NCBI GenBank assembly: GCA_965178125.1
Contig: OZ237767.1
Location: 682,001 to 746,000, forward strand
Length of the DNA: 64,000 nt
Reading direction: 5' to 3'
DNA from: Bilabrum cf. latius
Taxonomy: Eukaryota; Bigyra: Bicosoecida; Bigyra; Bicosoecida
The first letter of the stretch is position 1; each line of letters begins with the position of its first letter. Of this stretch, positions 30,701 to 42,583 are shown in pieces. Position numbers and translations under genes: made by a program. The notes below the pieces were generated by a model. It was not told where the DNA came from, did no database searches, and worked only from the letters and a program-made list of their open reading frames with translations.

Positions 30701-33700
30701 AGTGACTATTGCAGTGCTGAGGAGGCGACTGATTGAGGCCAATAGCACAATCACCGAGTAGGAAGGCGAGCTGGGCAGCCTACGCAGGAGCAAGGATCTT
30801 CTTGCAGAGCAGCTTAGGGACAGCCAGCAGCGCGAGGCTGAACTGCAGGCGAGGCTAAGGGCCAGTGCAGTCTCACTCGAAACCGCGGAAGAGCTTTTGC
30901 TAGGAGAGCGACACCGCGCTACAAAGCTACGCGATGAGTTGGATACAGCCCGCGAATAGCTGCAAGAATCGTCTCGCAGGTGCGTGGATGCCGAGGACAA
31001 GGCCAGGACTGCAGAGAGAGAGGCAGCGCTGGCCATCGCTCAGGTGCGCAGGGAGGATAAAGCGGACAGGGCGCTATCGGCGGCTCGAAGTAGCCTGAGA
31101 GAGGCGGGTGAGCATGTGAGGGAGCTGCAATCGCAGCTGCATGCTACCAAAGCCACACTCGACGATACCCGCCAAGCAAGAAGCGAAGCTGAGGCCAAGG
31201 CGGTCAGTGCAGAGGGCCGGCAGCGACGGGCCGAGAGGGAGCTGGAGGAGGCGCAGGAGAAGGTGAGAGCGCTGCGACGGCAGGCTGAGGACGAGCGGTC
31301 GTCGCTTGTCCGACGAATTGCAAGCTCCAGATCGTTATCGTCTGTCCTGGAGGACTCGTAGCAGCAGTCGCCCTCCCCAATCGCTACTCCAGGTCGGCCC
31401 AGAGCGAGTCGCAGCTCAGATTTGCCGCCCGTGGCGGACGACGAGCACAACGAGGCGGAAGGAAGCGACAGCGAGAGTGACAGCGACGCTAGCCTGGGCT
31501 TTACGGAGGCAGAAGGCGCGCGAATATCAACTGTGGATGATGTGGACGGGCTGGGGCTGGACGGTGGTCCCGAAGGATCGAGCAGCGCGGCCGCAGTAGT
31601 TGGACAGCCCCCTTCGCCGGTAAGGCATCCGTCCTCGCGATCTCTGAGACGGGCTCAAAGTCGTCGAGTGATGTAGATCCGCAAATCCATATCACCAGGG
31701 GGGCAGAGCCTGCTTCCAGTGCCTGCAACTGTGTCCACTAGCATCGAAGCTGATGGCAGCAGCGGTGGTAGCGCCGGGACTTCGTCACCTCGATCTGTCA
31801 GTGAGGATGCACCTGGCACCCCGTTAGGTTCAGTCAGTGACTTACGCTCGCCCTCTGCCCGGGAGAAGCACCTACAGCGCGCCCTTGAGGAAGTCACGGA
31901 GGCAAGGGACCTCGCCCTGGAGGAGTGCAGGCGGCTGCAGGCGTTCGGAAAAAGAGGGCTCGAGACTGGAGAAGCGGGCTCAGTGCGCGTGCAGACACTG
32001 GAGCGCGAGCTAGCAGATGCAATGGCTCGCATCTAGGAGCTGGAGAGCGTGCAGGCGTCAGCAAGCGGCTGGAGGGCACAAGCGGGAAGGGCAAGCCGTA
32101 GAGACTTGTAGAAGCTGGCAGCACTGGAGCAGGATCTACAGGAGAAAACTCACGAGGTTGCAGATCTGCAGGGCAGATGCGACGCGCTTCAGTTGGAGTT
32201 GGAACATGAGCGTGCTATGCATGCAGTACACTCTGACTCATTGGCTGCGATGGGCGAGCGCAAGGATGAAGGCCCGTAGTCAGAGCTACAAAGACTTGCT
32301 GACGAGCTAGAGGAGGCTAGGCATAGGGCAATAGAAGCTGAAGAACAGGCGGAGGAATTGCAGCGTCGCATGTCGAAGGTACACCCTCAGCTGGAGTAGG
32401 CTCATGGGGAGCTTGAGGTGCAACATGCCGTGGTGGAAGAGCTCAAGCGCAGGCAGGCAGAGTGGGAGCGACAACAGCTGCATCTGGAGCAGCAGATCGA
32501 GTCCTCAAGGCGCAAGGAGCAGGCAGCAGCTCGAATGCAAGAGGAGCTCCAGGCGCAGCTCAATGAGTCTACGCACGACGGCTAGCGCGCTGCCGAGGCC
32601 TTGGAGGAATTGCATGCCACTTCTCAAGCGAAAGAACAAGACTTGACGGAGAGCATTCGTTAGGTGACGCAACAAAAGCATGATGTTGAGGCCAGCCTAG
32701 AGGAAGCAGAGCGCAGGCGTCAGGGCTGCCTTGCGTTCCTGGCGAGGGCGAGGCCCAAGCAAGCCGAAAAGAGTGCTGCCACTCTGGCCTTGCACGTGTG
32801 GCGGGCGGCAAGTCGGCGTGTCAAAATACAACGTGCAGCCATCAAGTTTTTGCACAGCCGCAAGGTCAAGGCGGACGCGCTGTCTCGTCTTGCTGGCGCC
32901 ATGCGGTAGCGAGTTGCAACCGAACGAGCTGCCACGGCTATGGGGTAGGCCAGCCGTAGACGCACAGAGAAACGCAGCTTACGGGGTTGCTTTTTGGCCT
33001 GGAGGCAGGCGATCCAAGTCTCTAAATCACGCAAGCTGATGCTAGTACGGATCGTGAGGGCCTCGTTGGCGCGGCAGTTCCGAGCCAGGCTGGCCCTGCA
33101 GTGTGCTAGACGTTCAGTCGAGGCCGCTTAGCTGTTGAACTGCATTGTTGAGCTGCTGAAAGCTACTGGATGGAATGGACAGTAGCCAATGGCGTCGATT
33201 GGGGATGTTTTAGTAGCGACAGAAAGCGCCACCGCGACGATCCGGAACAGCATCAATGCGTCGAATGTGCACGAGCAGCACCGTAGGAGACTACCTGCCT
33301 CCATGGCAGCGTTGTTCGCAAAATCAAGATCAAACTCGGATTAGCAGCTCTGTAGGCTTGTTTTCACCGCGTGGATGCTGAAGAGCGCTTCGCAGCGACG
33401 CGCACGAGAGTAGGCTGCGGTCCGTGGGAACCGCGAGTCTGCCCAGCTGGCCCAAAGGGTTCTACAGGTATGGTACCTGCAGACCAGGCACCAGCTGGAG
33501 CGGCGCAGCATTGCAGAGAGAGCCATGGCACTGAGGCGTGCCGCTATAGAAGATGCCGCTATGCCAGCGCAGCGGAGCAATCGACGCACATCAGGCCCTG
33601 TGTTGGCAGTGGGGCCGCTTGTTGCTTCCGGGGCCAGCCCAAGTTAGTCAACCCACGGGCCACGCAACTCAATCTTTCGTCGGCACAGTGTGCTTGAGGC

Positions 33701-36700
33701 ATACATCCCATCGAGGGCCAGCCGATTTGTGCAGGTGCCTGCGCTGCAAGCAGCCTTATCCTCCATGCAGAGGTCGATTCAGGCTATGGACAGGGCTCGA
33801 ACCAGGACTTCTATGTTGCGATGCTTCGCAGGGTGGAAAAAGTATCTCGATCTAGCGACGCAATTTAGAAAGGGCTGCTGGAAGCTATCTCATACGCTGC
33901 GCTGGCGTGCACTTCGCATCGGTATACGCAGGATGCAAGCCCACGCAGTCAAATCACGAACGGCAGATTTGGAGCTCCAGTTTAAGGCCGAATAGAGAAA
34001 GGCCAGACACTACAAAGAGCAAGCCGAGGATGCTCTCGTTGCCGCAGTTCAAGCAAAACAGGCAGAATTAGATACGTCGCGTGAGCAGGCTGCGAGGCGG
34101 ACGCGTGCGCTGCAGGCAGAGCTGGAGGAGCGCGGCGCTACGGTGGCGGGTCTGCGCGCGGAGCTGGAGGGAGCGGCAGATCGAGAGCGGTCACTGCAGC
34201 TGCGTCAGCGGCGGCTGGCATTGCAGGCAGTGCAGCGCATGCAGAGCGGGGTGGTGGGTCGTGTCTTTGGTCGATGGCGCGAGTGGACGGCGAGTCGGGG
34301 GCGTGCGCGTCGCGTGCTGCAGCGGCTGGTGCTGGCGCACAGCTCTAGCGGCCTGCTGAGCGGCTGGCGTCGTTGGGTGGAGCACACGCGTGCGTCGAAA
34401 GAGGCTGCGCTGCGTGATTCATTGGCCGAGCAGGAGCGGGAGATGGCGCGCCTGCGGGCGGACGCATCTGTGGCGCTGCGTGACGCATTGGCAGCGAAGG
34501 GGGCAGAGCTGGATGCCGCGCGGGAGCAGGCTGCGAGGCGGACGCGTGCGCTGCAGGCAGAGCTGGAGGAGCGCGGCGCTACGGTGGCGGGTCTGCGCGC
34601 GGAGCTGGAGGGAGCGGCAGATCGAGAGCGGTCACTGCAGCTGCGTCAGCGGCGGCTGGCATTGCAGGCAGTGCAGCGCATGCAGAGCGGGGTGGTGGGT
34701 CGTGTCTTTGGTCGATGGCGCGAGTGGACGGCGAGTCGGGGGCGTGCGCGTCGCGTGCTGCAGCGGCTGGTGCTGGCGCACAGCTCTAGCGGCCTGCTGA
34801 GCGGCTGGCGTCGTTGGGTGGAGCACACGCGTGCGTCGAAAGAGGCTGCGCTGCGTGATTCATTGGCCGAGCAGGAGCGGGAGATGGCGCGCCTGCGGGC
34901 GGACGCATCTGTGGCGCTGCGTGACGCATTGGCAGCGAAGGGGGCAGAGCTGGATGCCGCGCTGGAGCAGGCTGCGAGGCGGACGCGTGCGCTGCAGGCA
35001 GAGCTGGAGGAGCGCGGCGCTACGGTGGCGGGTCTGCGCGCGGAGCTGGAGGGAGCGGCAGATCGAGAGCGGGCCGTAGATTGCTTGGTGGCTTAGCTAT
35101 CTTCTAGAAGGGTTAAGCTAAGCACATTGCTTCGTTGGAAGCGATTTGCTGTACAGAAACGCGTGGTTCGCGGTACATTGGGTCGCTTAGCTAATCACTC
35201 TATGCACAGCAGGCTTAGGTCAGCGTTCAGCATATGGGTCCGGTTCTGTCGGTACAAAGAAAGACGAGGCGCTCGCGATGACGCTCGGCGTGTAAGGGAG
35301 TTGTCGCGTCGTGTTGCGCAACGGGCTGATTCGCAGATTGAGGAGCATTTGAAATCCAGAGACGCCAGGGTAGCGGCGCTTTAGGCCCGACTGAAAGACA
35401 TGGAAGGTGCTACATAGTAGGAGAAGGCTGAGTTGTAGAAATAGTTACATCGAGCTTAGGAGCATATAGGCATCATCGAAAATGAGAAAGATGCTGCGTT
35501 GCGTGCTCTCGGGTACGCTCGACAGGCGAGACTCGCAGCAGCCTAGAAGCTTGCACTGGGCTCACTTCGAAACCAGCACCGGCTCAGGCTGTGTCATGCT
35601 GACATGCCAGGGAAGGTCTTGGCAGCAGTACTTCCTGGCGCCAGGCCACACCGCGAGGCCATACATGATGTACTTGCTGCATTGCGAGGTAACGCTTAGC
35701 AGCGGGGCAACGCACCGAGTATCGCTGGCACAGAATCACAGCCGCGAGCTACCTTGCCTGGCGCCGAGATATGGTCGCAGGATCCAGACTAGGTGCAGGC
35801 CATCGCCGAAGCATAGGTCCTGCACGAGCGAGCGGAGTTCTACAAGGAGCTATGCGAGGAGCTGCAGAAGTCTTTGGGCGACTAGCACAGGCGAGCCGAT
35901 ACCTTGCGGAGGGAAGCCGCCCGCACCGAGCGAGGCTTTAATGAGCAGCTCCGTGGGACTGTCCAGAGCATAGTTGCTGAGCTCCGCCCGAAGGACCATC
36001 CAGCAAATGATAGCATGGGGGGCACACGGCGTGATGCGCTGCCTGATCAAGAGAGAGAGGCGGATATGTCCGGGACCACGCATAGCGTTGCCTACCTTCC
36101 GCACCAGCACGCAGAAGGCGAGCCAGGTGAGACTATGCGGTCGAAACCGAGGCCAAGGACTCGTTTGGTCCGGCTCACAGGACAAGAGCTAGTCGAGCGT
36201 CCTGCATCGGAGTTGCCTCGCGGAACGAGACCTGCGGATGCGCGGAACCTGCCTACAGCTTCCTTAACAAGAAGGCCCCGGCGGTTTACGTACGACGCAA
36301 GAACTGGAAGGCGGGTCCCTTTGAGAGAATTTATATCATTGGACGCGGTGGCAGCGGGCGAGCCAGACAAGGGGGGGGCGGCAGAAGCGATACAATTGCA
36401 TGGACAGCAAACAAGTCGCGGACCACTGCGTACGAGCTCAAGGCCTTCTTCGCCAGGACTGCGACCATCTGGTGTTGAGACCAAGGAGCAGGACGAGGAC
36501 ATGGGTCCGACTGGAGGGGGCGCACTGTCTCCCGATAGGATGCACGAGCAGAGCCGGCAGAACGGCAAGCCTTCATCGCCAGATTTTGAAGAGCGCCAAG
36601 TTCCGGGGAAGCCACCGCGCAGGGTTGCAAGCAGGCGCGACAAGCGTGGCAGTGGGGATGACCCGATACCGGCATCATAGCGGCGTGCAGCACTGTTAAC

Positions 36701-38105
36701 TAGACTGAAGGCTGTGAGGTTGGGTCAAGGTGCTGGTCCAAGCCCTCATGCTGTATGGTAGTAGGAAACGCAACACGACTACGGACAAGCATGGAGATCC
36801 AAAGTGCCCCCGTCATTGGTGTAGTCATCGACAGATGCACATCGAGACATGGCTGTCATTGCAGGGCAGCCATCGAGGCAGACCCCCGAACAGATGGCAG
36901 AGCACGAGCGTCGATCCGCATCATTGCCACCTTTACCACAAGGCACTCATTTGGCCAGCAGCGGAGCACTCGGACTCGATTATCCGGAGGCTGACCATTT
37001 GGAGGGTTCAGTCCTGCCAGCTGAGCAGATATTGCACGAACACCAGCCGGGACCTATGCATGACGGCACGCCCCGGCAGCACCGGCCAATACCTGTGCGT
37101 GACGGCACGCCCCGGCAGCACCAGCCAATACCTGTGCATGACGGCACGCCCCGGCAGCACCAGCCGGGAGCTGTGCATGGCGGCACGCCCCGGCAGCACC
37201 GGCCGGGAGCTGTGCGTGACGGCACGCCCCGGCAGCACCAGCCGGGAGCTGTGCATGACGGCACGCCCCGGCAGCACCGGCCAATACCTGTGCGTGACCG
37301 CACGCCCCGGCAGCACCAGCCGGGAGCTGTGCATGACGGCACGCCCCGGCAGCACCGGCCAATACCTGTGCATGACGGCACGCCCCGGCAGCACCAGCCG
37401 GGAGCTGTGCATGGCGGCACGCCCCGGCAGCACCAGCCAATACCTGTGCATGACGGCACGCCCCGGCAGCACCGGCCAATAATACCTGTGCATGACGGCA
37501 CGCCCCGGCAGCACCAGCCGGGAGCTGTGCATGGCGGCACGCCCCGGCAGCACCAGCCGAGACCTGTGCGTGACGGCACGCCCCGGCAGCACCGGCCAAT
37601 ACCTGTGCGTGACGGCACGCCCCGGCAGCACCAGCCGGGAGCTGTGCGTGACGGCACGCCCCGGCAGCACCGGCCAATAATACCTGTGCATGACGGCACG
37701 CCCCGGCAGCACCAGCCGGGAGCTGTGCATGGCGGCACGCCCCGGCAGCACCGGCCAATAATACCTATGCATGACAGCGCACCCCATGTGCGCCAGACAT
37801 ACACTAGCAGTGCCTCCTTTGGACAGCCAACTACGTCAAGTACTAGTAGGAGTCAGGGTCCTCTTGACCGGGTTCACAGTCCTCGCGAGAGCTATGATGG
37901 CGGGCGTGCGCAACACAACGCCATTGATGCAGATGAAGCCCCGGAGTTGGATCGAGACGAGAGCGAGAGGGTGCTATGTGCTCAAGGCATGGTAGCCCTG
38001 CGAGAGGCTGAGATCGGGCTGCTGGCGGGGGCTCTGCACCGCGAGCACGAGCTCAGGGAGGCCGGCAGTACCCTGGGACGAGCCATGGAGAGAACGTTGC
38101 ACTGA
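27762..38105 (+). CDS. Giant coiled-coil protein with Sfi1-like W repeats, 3447 aa
   Basis: This is a probable cytoskeletal, perhaps centrin-binding, protein. With TAG as Gln one frame runs from ATG 27762 to TGA 38103-38105; about 36 in-frame TAG codons occur, many in coiled-coil heptads where Gln fits. Order: a Ser/Arg/Gly-rich disordered head to about 30300; six 11-residue repeats (30352-30549); long coiled coils near 30760-31360 and 31860-32760; a helical region with W-containing segments such as CFLAWRQAIQ and VWRAASRRVK (32760-33950); two and a quarter copies of a 147-residue unit (34083-35072) bearing VFGRWREW and LLSGWRRW 30 residues apart; more coiled coil to 35950; and a disordered tail with 18 TPRQH repeats (37052-37775). 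The paired F/L-x-x-W spacing resembles Sfi1 repeats, which bind centrin; that role is inferred. The unit is clearly related to the gene at 56179. Confidence 0.85.
30352..30549 (+). repeat. Six perfect 33-nt tandem repeats (11-residue unit PPAEVASSESN)
   Basis: Six head-to-tail copies start at 30352, 30385, 30418, 30451, 30484 and 30517. They are in frame in the Sfi1-like gene, and a degenerate start of a seventh follows. Confidence 0.95.
34083..35072 (+). repeat. 441-nt tandem repeat, two full copies and a partial third
   Basis: Copies start at 34083, 34524 and 34965; the third ends at about 35072. The copies are almost identical. Each encodes 147 residues containing one W-repeat pair and a coiled-coil spacer. 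Confidence 0.95.
37052..37775 (+). repeat. 39/42-nt tandem repeat, 18 copies (DGTPRQHxP unit)
   Basis: The 13-residue unit has alternating tails (PIPV, PGAV) and three 14-residue versions with PIIP. It is in frame in the Sfi1-like gene. The low complexity leaves several other frames open on both strands, and these are not genes. Confidence 0.95.
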
Positions 38106-38367
38106 AATAGGCCATAAGAACAAACGTTTGCGGAACCCAATTTCACACGGTGGGCCCTAGTGAAAAACTGATTCGTAGAGACATAATGTATTCGAGCCCT
38201 TTCAGCCCAGCATAGCTAATTGGCGCAGGTGTTTGCGGTTGGCGCTTTTCGCGGAAAGTGCACGGAACTATCACAGGCATCCACGAAATTTACCCTACAA
38301 ATTATTCTGGAATTCGAAATACACATTCCTGCATTCACTGGCGTCTTCGCATCTCGAAACACTAGCT

Positions 38368-39129
38368 ATGGATTTCTTCACTAAGAACGAGTCTGAGTAG
38401 AAAGCAGAAACTACGTCAAGCATTCCAGCCCCTGGCAGTGGCGCAGCTGCGCCTCAAGTTGATGCTCAGCCGGCTGGGCTGTTCGCATTTTTCGGCGCAG
38501 GCCCAGCAGGCCCTGGAGCCCCGCCACCGCCTGCAGGAGGTACCGAAGAAGAGAACTCTGGACTAATGGGGTACTTGAATCCATTTGCAGCCACGCCAGC
38601 CAACGAGGAAGATTGGACATGTGGGCTCACGAGGATTCAGAGGCTCCAGGTGTTCATGGTGCTCCTCCTTGTGTCGGCTGCGTTTTTCCTGCTTGCATTT
38701 TTTATGCTCCCAATGGTTATTCTGTTTCCAGCCAAGTTTGCAATGTCGTTTACCATTGCTTCGATTCTATTCATGTCAGCTTTTGCGGTGCTGAACGGGG
38801 TTCGACCGACGCTGTCCAATTTGTTGCATCAGGATAGGGTTTACTTCACTGGAGCATATGTAGGTTCGCTGCTCCTAACTCTGTACGCTACGTTTGTCGC
38901 ATCGAGTTACTTGCTGATTCTAGTGTCGGCGGGCACTCAGGTTGTTGCTTTGATGTGGTACGGAGCCACGTATATACCAGGAGGTACGCAGGGCATGAGA
39001 ATGCTTTCGGGGGTGTGCTGGGCGATGGCGCAATCGATTTGTGGTGGGCTGGGCCGTATGGCAACCGGCAGTGGAGGCTCTGGGGCCGGGGCTGCGGGCG
39101 GCGCAGGAGGCGGACCAATGGCGGTGTGA
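38368..39129 (+). CDS. SFT2-family vesicle transport protein
   Basis: This is a four-helix membrane protein of the SFT2/Got1-like group, which acts in fusion of endosome-derived vesicles with the Golgi. It has 253 residues with stop TGA. A roughly 90-residue Pro/Ala/Gly-rich N-terminal tail precedes helices at about residues 95-117, 125-146, 157-180 and 182-203. Family marks are PAKFAMSFTIASILFMS, the R-P-T-L-x-N-L-L loop, and LMWYGATYIPGG after the last helix. One TAG (38398-38400) in the tail reads as Gln; without it the frame would start at the internal Met at 38566. The core matches the family's length; the N-terminal tail and the Gly/Ala-rich C-terminus are longer than usual. Confidence 0.92.
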
Positions 39130-39431
39130 TTGGATGGGGCCACTTGTCCGCCGTCTAGCAATACATCCGGGGGTCTGGCTGTTAGTCTGCTGTTGATCAG
39201 CGCCTAGTTGTGGGCTAAGCAGGCATGTATGGACGTGTTCTCGCATCTGTGCTCTGCCAGTGGAGGGCACCAGCAGGGGCAGGGGCAGGGGCATGGCCCT
39301 ACGGATCGCGCATCCAGGTCTGGCTGAGGTTGGCCGGGACAGCTAGGCTGCTAATGCGAAGGGTCCAGTAGTCAGGCTGGAGCCATAGCGACTCCATTAC
39401 TGACTGCGATTGATTGTGCCAGACGATGCTC

Positions 39432-39587
39432 GGCCATGAGCTGGTGCTTGTCCGAGGCCGACAGGAAGGTGAAGTTGCGGTCCAGGTGCACCTTAAGCCC
39501 GCGGGTGCACATGACGCCGCCATCCGAGGGGTCTCGGTTGGTGTCGTTGCTGACGACCACGATGATGTCGATCTCCTGGATCAGCTT
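39432..39587 (-). pseudogene. Fragment duplicated from the neighbouring small membrane protein gene
   Basis: These 156 bp match 40205-40360 with only two mismatches and encode the same segment (KLIQEIDIIVVVSNDTN onward). The sequence on both sides is unrelated, and the transmembrane C-terminus is missing. The surrounding frame (about 39372-39698) has no clear start. The flanks (39130-39431 and 39588-39805) hold nothing else I can call. Confidence 0.8.
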
Positions 39588-39805
39588 TCCGTTTTTTGTG
39601 CCAGTGGGTTGCGTTCGCTGCATTGCAGAATGACCCTTAGAGCCGGGAAGGATAACGTGTTGTTTTTGACCATTGCAACGAAGGGAAACTTTGTGCATTC
39701 GAAAGCGGAACAGTCTGGCTCCGAGTTGTGCTCGGCCTAGGCCTAATCCAAGATAGGCCTAGAGTCCAGGTCTCGGTTCGGATGGGCGTCAATGCTCCGC
39801 AGGTC

Positions 39806-40576
39806 TCACGAGTTCCGTCTATTCCCCTCGCCCAAGCACGCGCACACCACCAGCACACACGGGATTACCACGAGCCACGTGCCCGTCCTTCGCCTGCTGT
39901 CGCATTGCTCCGATTCGCCTCGGTCGCAAGATGACAGCTAGGCGATTCCCACGATCAGCATGATGAACAGTGCGCACATGACCGCGAGAGCGAAGCATCC
40001 CGCCATGGTGCCGACAATGTCCTGACCGATTGACACGACAGGCGCGGGGGCGGGAGCGGGCGCCTGCCTGTACACGGTCACTGTCTGCACCTGCACGCGC
40101 TGCGCCCTGGACCCCTGGATCACCCTCGCCACCTCCCTGCCCAGCGCCTCGTAGGCATTTCGGGAGATGCCCAACAGGTCCAGCGAACGCCTGGAGCCGT
40201 GCTTGGCCATGAGCTGGTGCTTGTCCGAGGCCGACAGGAAGGTGACGTTGCGGTCCAGGTGCACCTTAAGCCCGCGGGTGCACATGACGCCGCCATCCGA
40301 GGGGTCTCGGTTGGTGTCGTTGCTGACGACCACGATGATGTCGATCTCCTGGATGAGCTTATATCCTGCTAGGAGCTCGCTGTTTGTAAGCGGCTTGATT
40401 CTGAGATTCCGCAGGATGGCGGTGTGCTAACCGCTGGTAGAGTGGCTGAGAAGGAAGTCTGCCACATTTGCAACAACAGCCTCAGCGACCGACCTGTCTC
40501 CACTGAGCGTAGTGGTAGCTCCTATTCGTTCTTGTTCGATTGTGGTCCGTTCCTGCACTCGCATTGCGGTCGCCAT
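39806..40576 (-). CDS. Small membrane protein, family of two, 256 aa
   Basis: The function is not recognised. ATG 40576 (MATAMRVQ) is the first Met after an in-frame TGA; the stop is TGA at 39806. A soluble N-terminal domain of about 175 residues contains IGATTTLSGDRSVAEAVV, a conserved IKPL segment, and HLDRNVTFLSASDKHQLMA. An Ala/Pro linker follows, then two hydrophobic helices separated by a short Cys-containing loop (CDRGESEQC). TAG codons at 39938-39940 and near 40430 read as Gln. The first of these would otherwise cut off the second helix, which the paralogue at 41065 has at the same place, and this supports readthrough. Confidence 0.78.
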
Positions 40577-41064
40577 CTTGGCGGCGATATTCTATTCTCA
40601 AGACCTGCGATGGCACAGGCTACACTCGCCATGGAAATCTCACAATGAACACTAAGCGCCACTATAATTTGAAAATAAACTCAATCGTTCGGGGCCTAAT
40701 CGTTGCCACCTGCAGTATCGTAAGCCATAGTCAAACTTACTTAGGTCAAGCAAGGATCCGCGTATTGAAACAAGCAAATTCCCGCTGACACGCTGGAGGA
40801 AGCAGCACGCTTGCTGGAAGCTTTTGGTTCACTTGGAGTTCACGTAGTCTCTACCCCGAAGGAATCGATAGTCTACCTTTGTGAGCCTCTGCAGAGACAA
40901 CATTTGGTGGATTGGACAGTGTGAAGAGAAGGAGAACGACAATTAATATTGTGACTTGACTCAAGTTGAACCGATGTGGACTATAGGGCCTTGGAAATAG
41001 TCTGCAGGATGGTAAAATCCTTGCCGAACGCGCAGCTGCAAAACGATAGCAGACCCACCCGCCG
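40577..41064. other. Intergenic, 488 bp
   Basis: This sits between two paralogous minus-strand genes and is AT-richer than the coding DNA. It should hold the promoter of the gene ending at 39806 and the 3' end of the gene ending at 41065. I see no gene, RNA or repeat. Confidence 0.5.
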
Positions 41065-41829
41065 TCAGCTATCATTCTTGCCCCGTTCGTACACAGCTCT
41101 GCAGCAGCAGCACAGAATCAGTCCCCCTCCGACGCACGTCAGGGCGATCCCTGTCTGGCAGTCCCCGTCCGTGCTACACTGCGTCCACATTACAATCCCT
41201 GCGATTAACATCGCCAGTACGCCGCAAATACACAGGAGACCAATGCACGCTCCTAACGCATCGGCGTTGCTATTACCAGACCCGCTTGAGTCTGACGCTC
41301 CAGTCAGCAATGGCCGGCTCCTGGATCCCGAGCTGGAGGGGATGTACAGCGTCGTGGACGAAGACGAGATCCGAGCACGACGTACCACCTGGCAGAGCGT
41401 CTCGTACGATTGCTTAGAGAGACACAGGAGCTTCACGGAAGTTCTGCTCCCTTGCTGAGCAATAAGCGCCTGCCTGTCCTTCGCAGCCAGCAAAGTTACT
41501 GCTCTGTCCAGGTGCATTGTAGTGTGCCTCGCGATAAGTATGTTACCGTTCCGGGGGTTCTTGTTGTGCTCGTTTGGTACTACAAGGACAACCGGCAGAT
41601 CATTGATTAGTTGTAATCCCAGCATAAGCTCAGCATCCGACAGTGGCTTGATCGTAAGAGAGCGAAGCGCTGAATCCTACACACCGGGAGGAAGATCTTC
41701 ACGAAGATACTTAGCAGTTTCGATTACCGCCGACTGGGCGATGTCTCGATCACTATAAATGGTATGGGTTGCCCCGATAGCCCTCTATTCCATCGACAAG
41801 CTATGCTGCACACGCATGGCTGCCGCCAT
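41065..41829 (-). CDS. Small membrane protein, family of two, 254 aa
   Basis: This is a paralogue of the gene at 39806 and its function is also not recognised. It has ATG 41829 (MAAAMRVQ) and stop TGA. It shares the layout: IGATHTIYSDRDIAQSAV, LTIKPLSDAEL, HLDRAVTLLAAKDRQALIA, a Ser-rich linker, and two C-terminal helices separated by a Cys loop (CSTDGDC), ending with a CCCC cluster. Two TAG codons read as Gln. One aligns with a CAA Gln of the paralogue (ME-TAG-RAIGAT against IEQERIGAT), the other with a TAG in the paralogue. It lies divergent from the dynein gene starting at 42584. Confidence 0.78.
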
Positions 41830-42583
41830 CTCATTGGTCTTCAAGAATGCACGAGTGTCCAAACTGCAGAACCCAGGGGTACGCGTAGGCAAACACGGAG
41901 CTGATTTATAGTAAATACACCATTGCATAATACATTAGGCGCAAATTGTGGGACACCATGGGGCGCAGATCCAACCCACTCGTGGATCTGCTGGTTCCAA
42001 CGCAGATACACGCCGGTTTTAACGGCACTTATTACAAGCTAGAAATGGTTACAAGACTTTGTAATTTATATTACTTTGTAGATCTCACGATTAAGTTGCA
42101 GTGGAGGCTCTTCTTAGAGTGATCTGCTTGCCCGATGGTCAATCAGGTCAATCGCAACAAATTTATTGTAACGTACGATTACTGCTTAAATGTGGCAAAC
42201 GGAAAGGTCTGAACTCAGAACAGGTTGGGACCCTCAGACGGAATTCCTGCACTGTGATAGGTTCCGTGCATACAATCTGTAAATTCAAAACTATTGACGC
42301 CGCTTAGATCCTGGATCAGTGATGAGTGTGAGTGTGCTCAGCATTGCAACTGCAGTTCAGTTCGCAACCGGTGCTCACTTACCTGATACCTCAACCGCTG
42401 CCGCTTCTAGAATACCAACTTATCTTGCAGTCATCAACCAGGCTAGCAGCAGCATTTGGAGGCGGCGGTGCTGGGCGCTACAGGCGGGCGAGGGGCGGGC
42501 AAGCACGGCGTCACGCCGGTGCATCGCACTCTACCAGCGCACCCTACCCGGATGCCAAGGTCTCTGCAGGAGCAGTGCGGCCC
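41830..42583. other. Intergenic between divergent genes, 754 bp
   Basis: The left 480 bp are AT-rich and probably contain the two divergent promoters. From 42332 the dynein frame is already open without an ATG, so a 5' UTR or an upstream spliced exon is possible. Nothing else is seen. Confidence 0.5.

Noticed and set aside
36980-37804. Three overlapping minus-strand frames and one alternative plus-strand frame of about 230-275 codons
   Set aside because: They are shadows of the TPRQH repeat. Only the plus-strand frame that continues through the 10-kb gene on both sides is kept.
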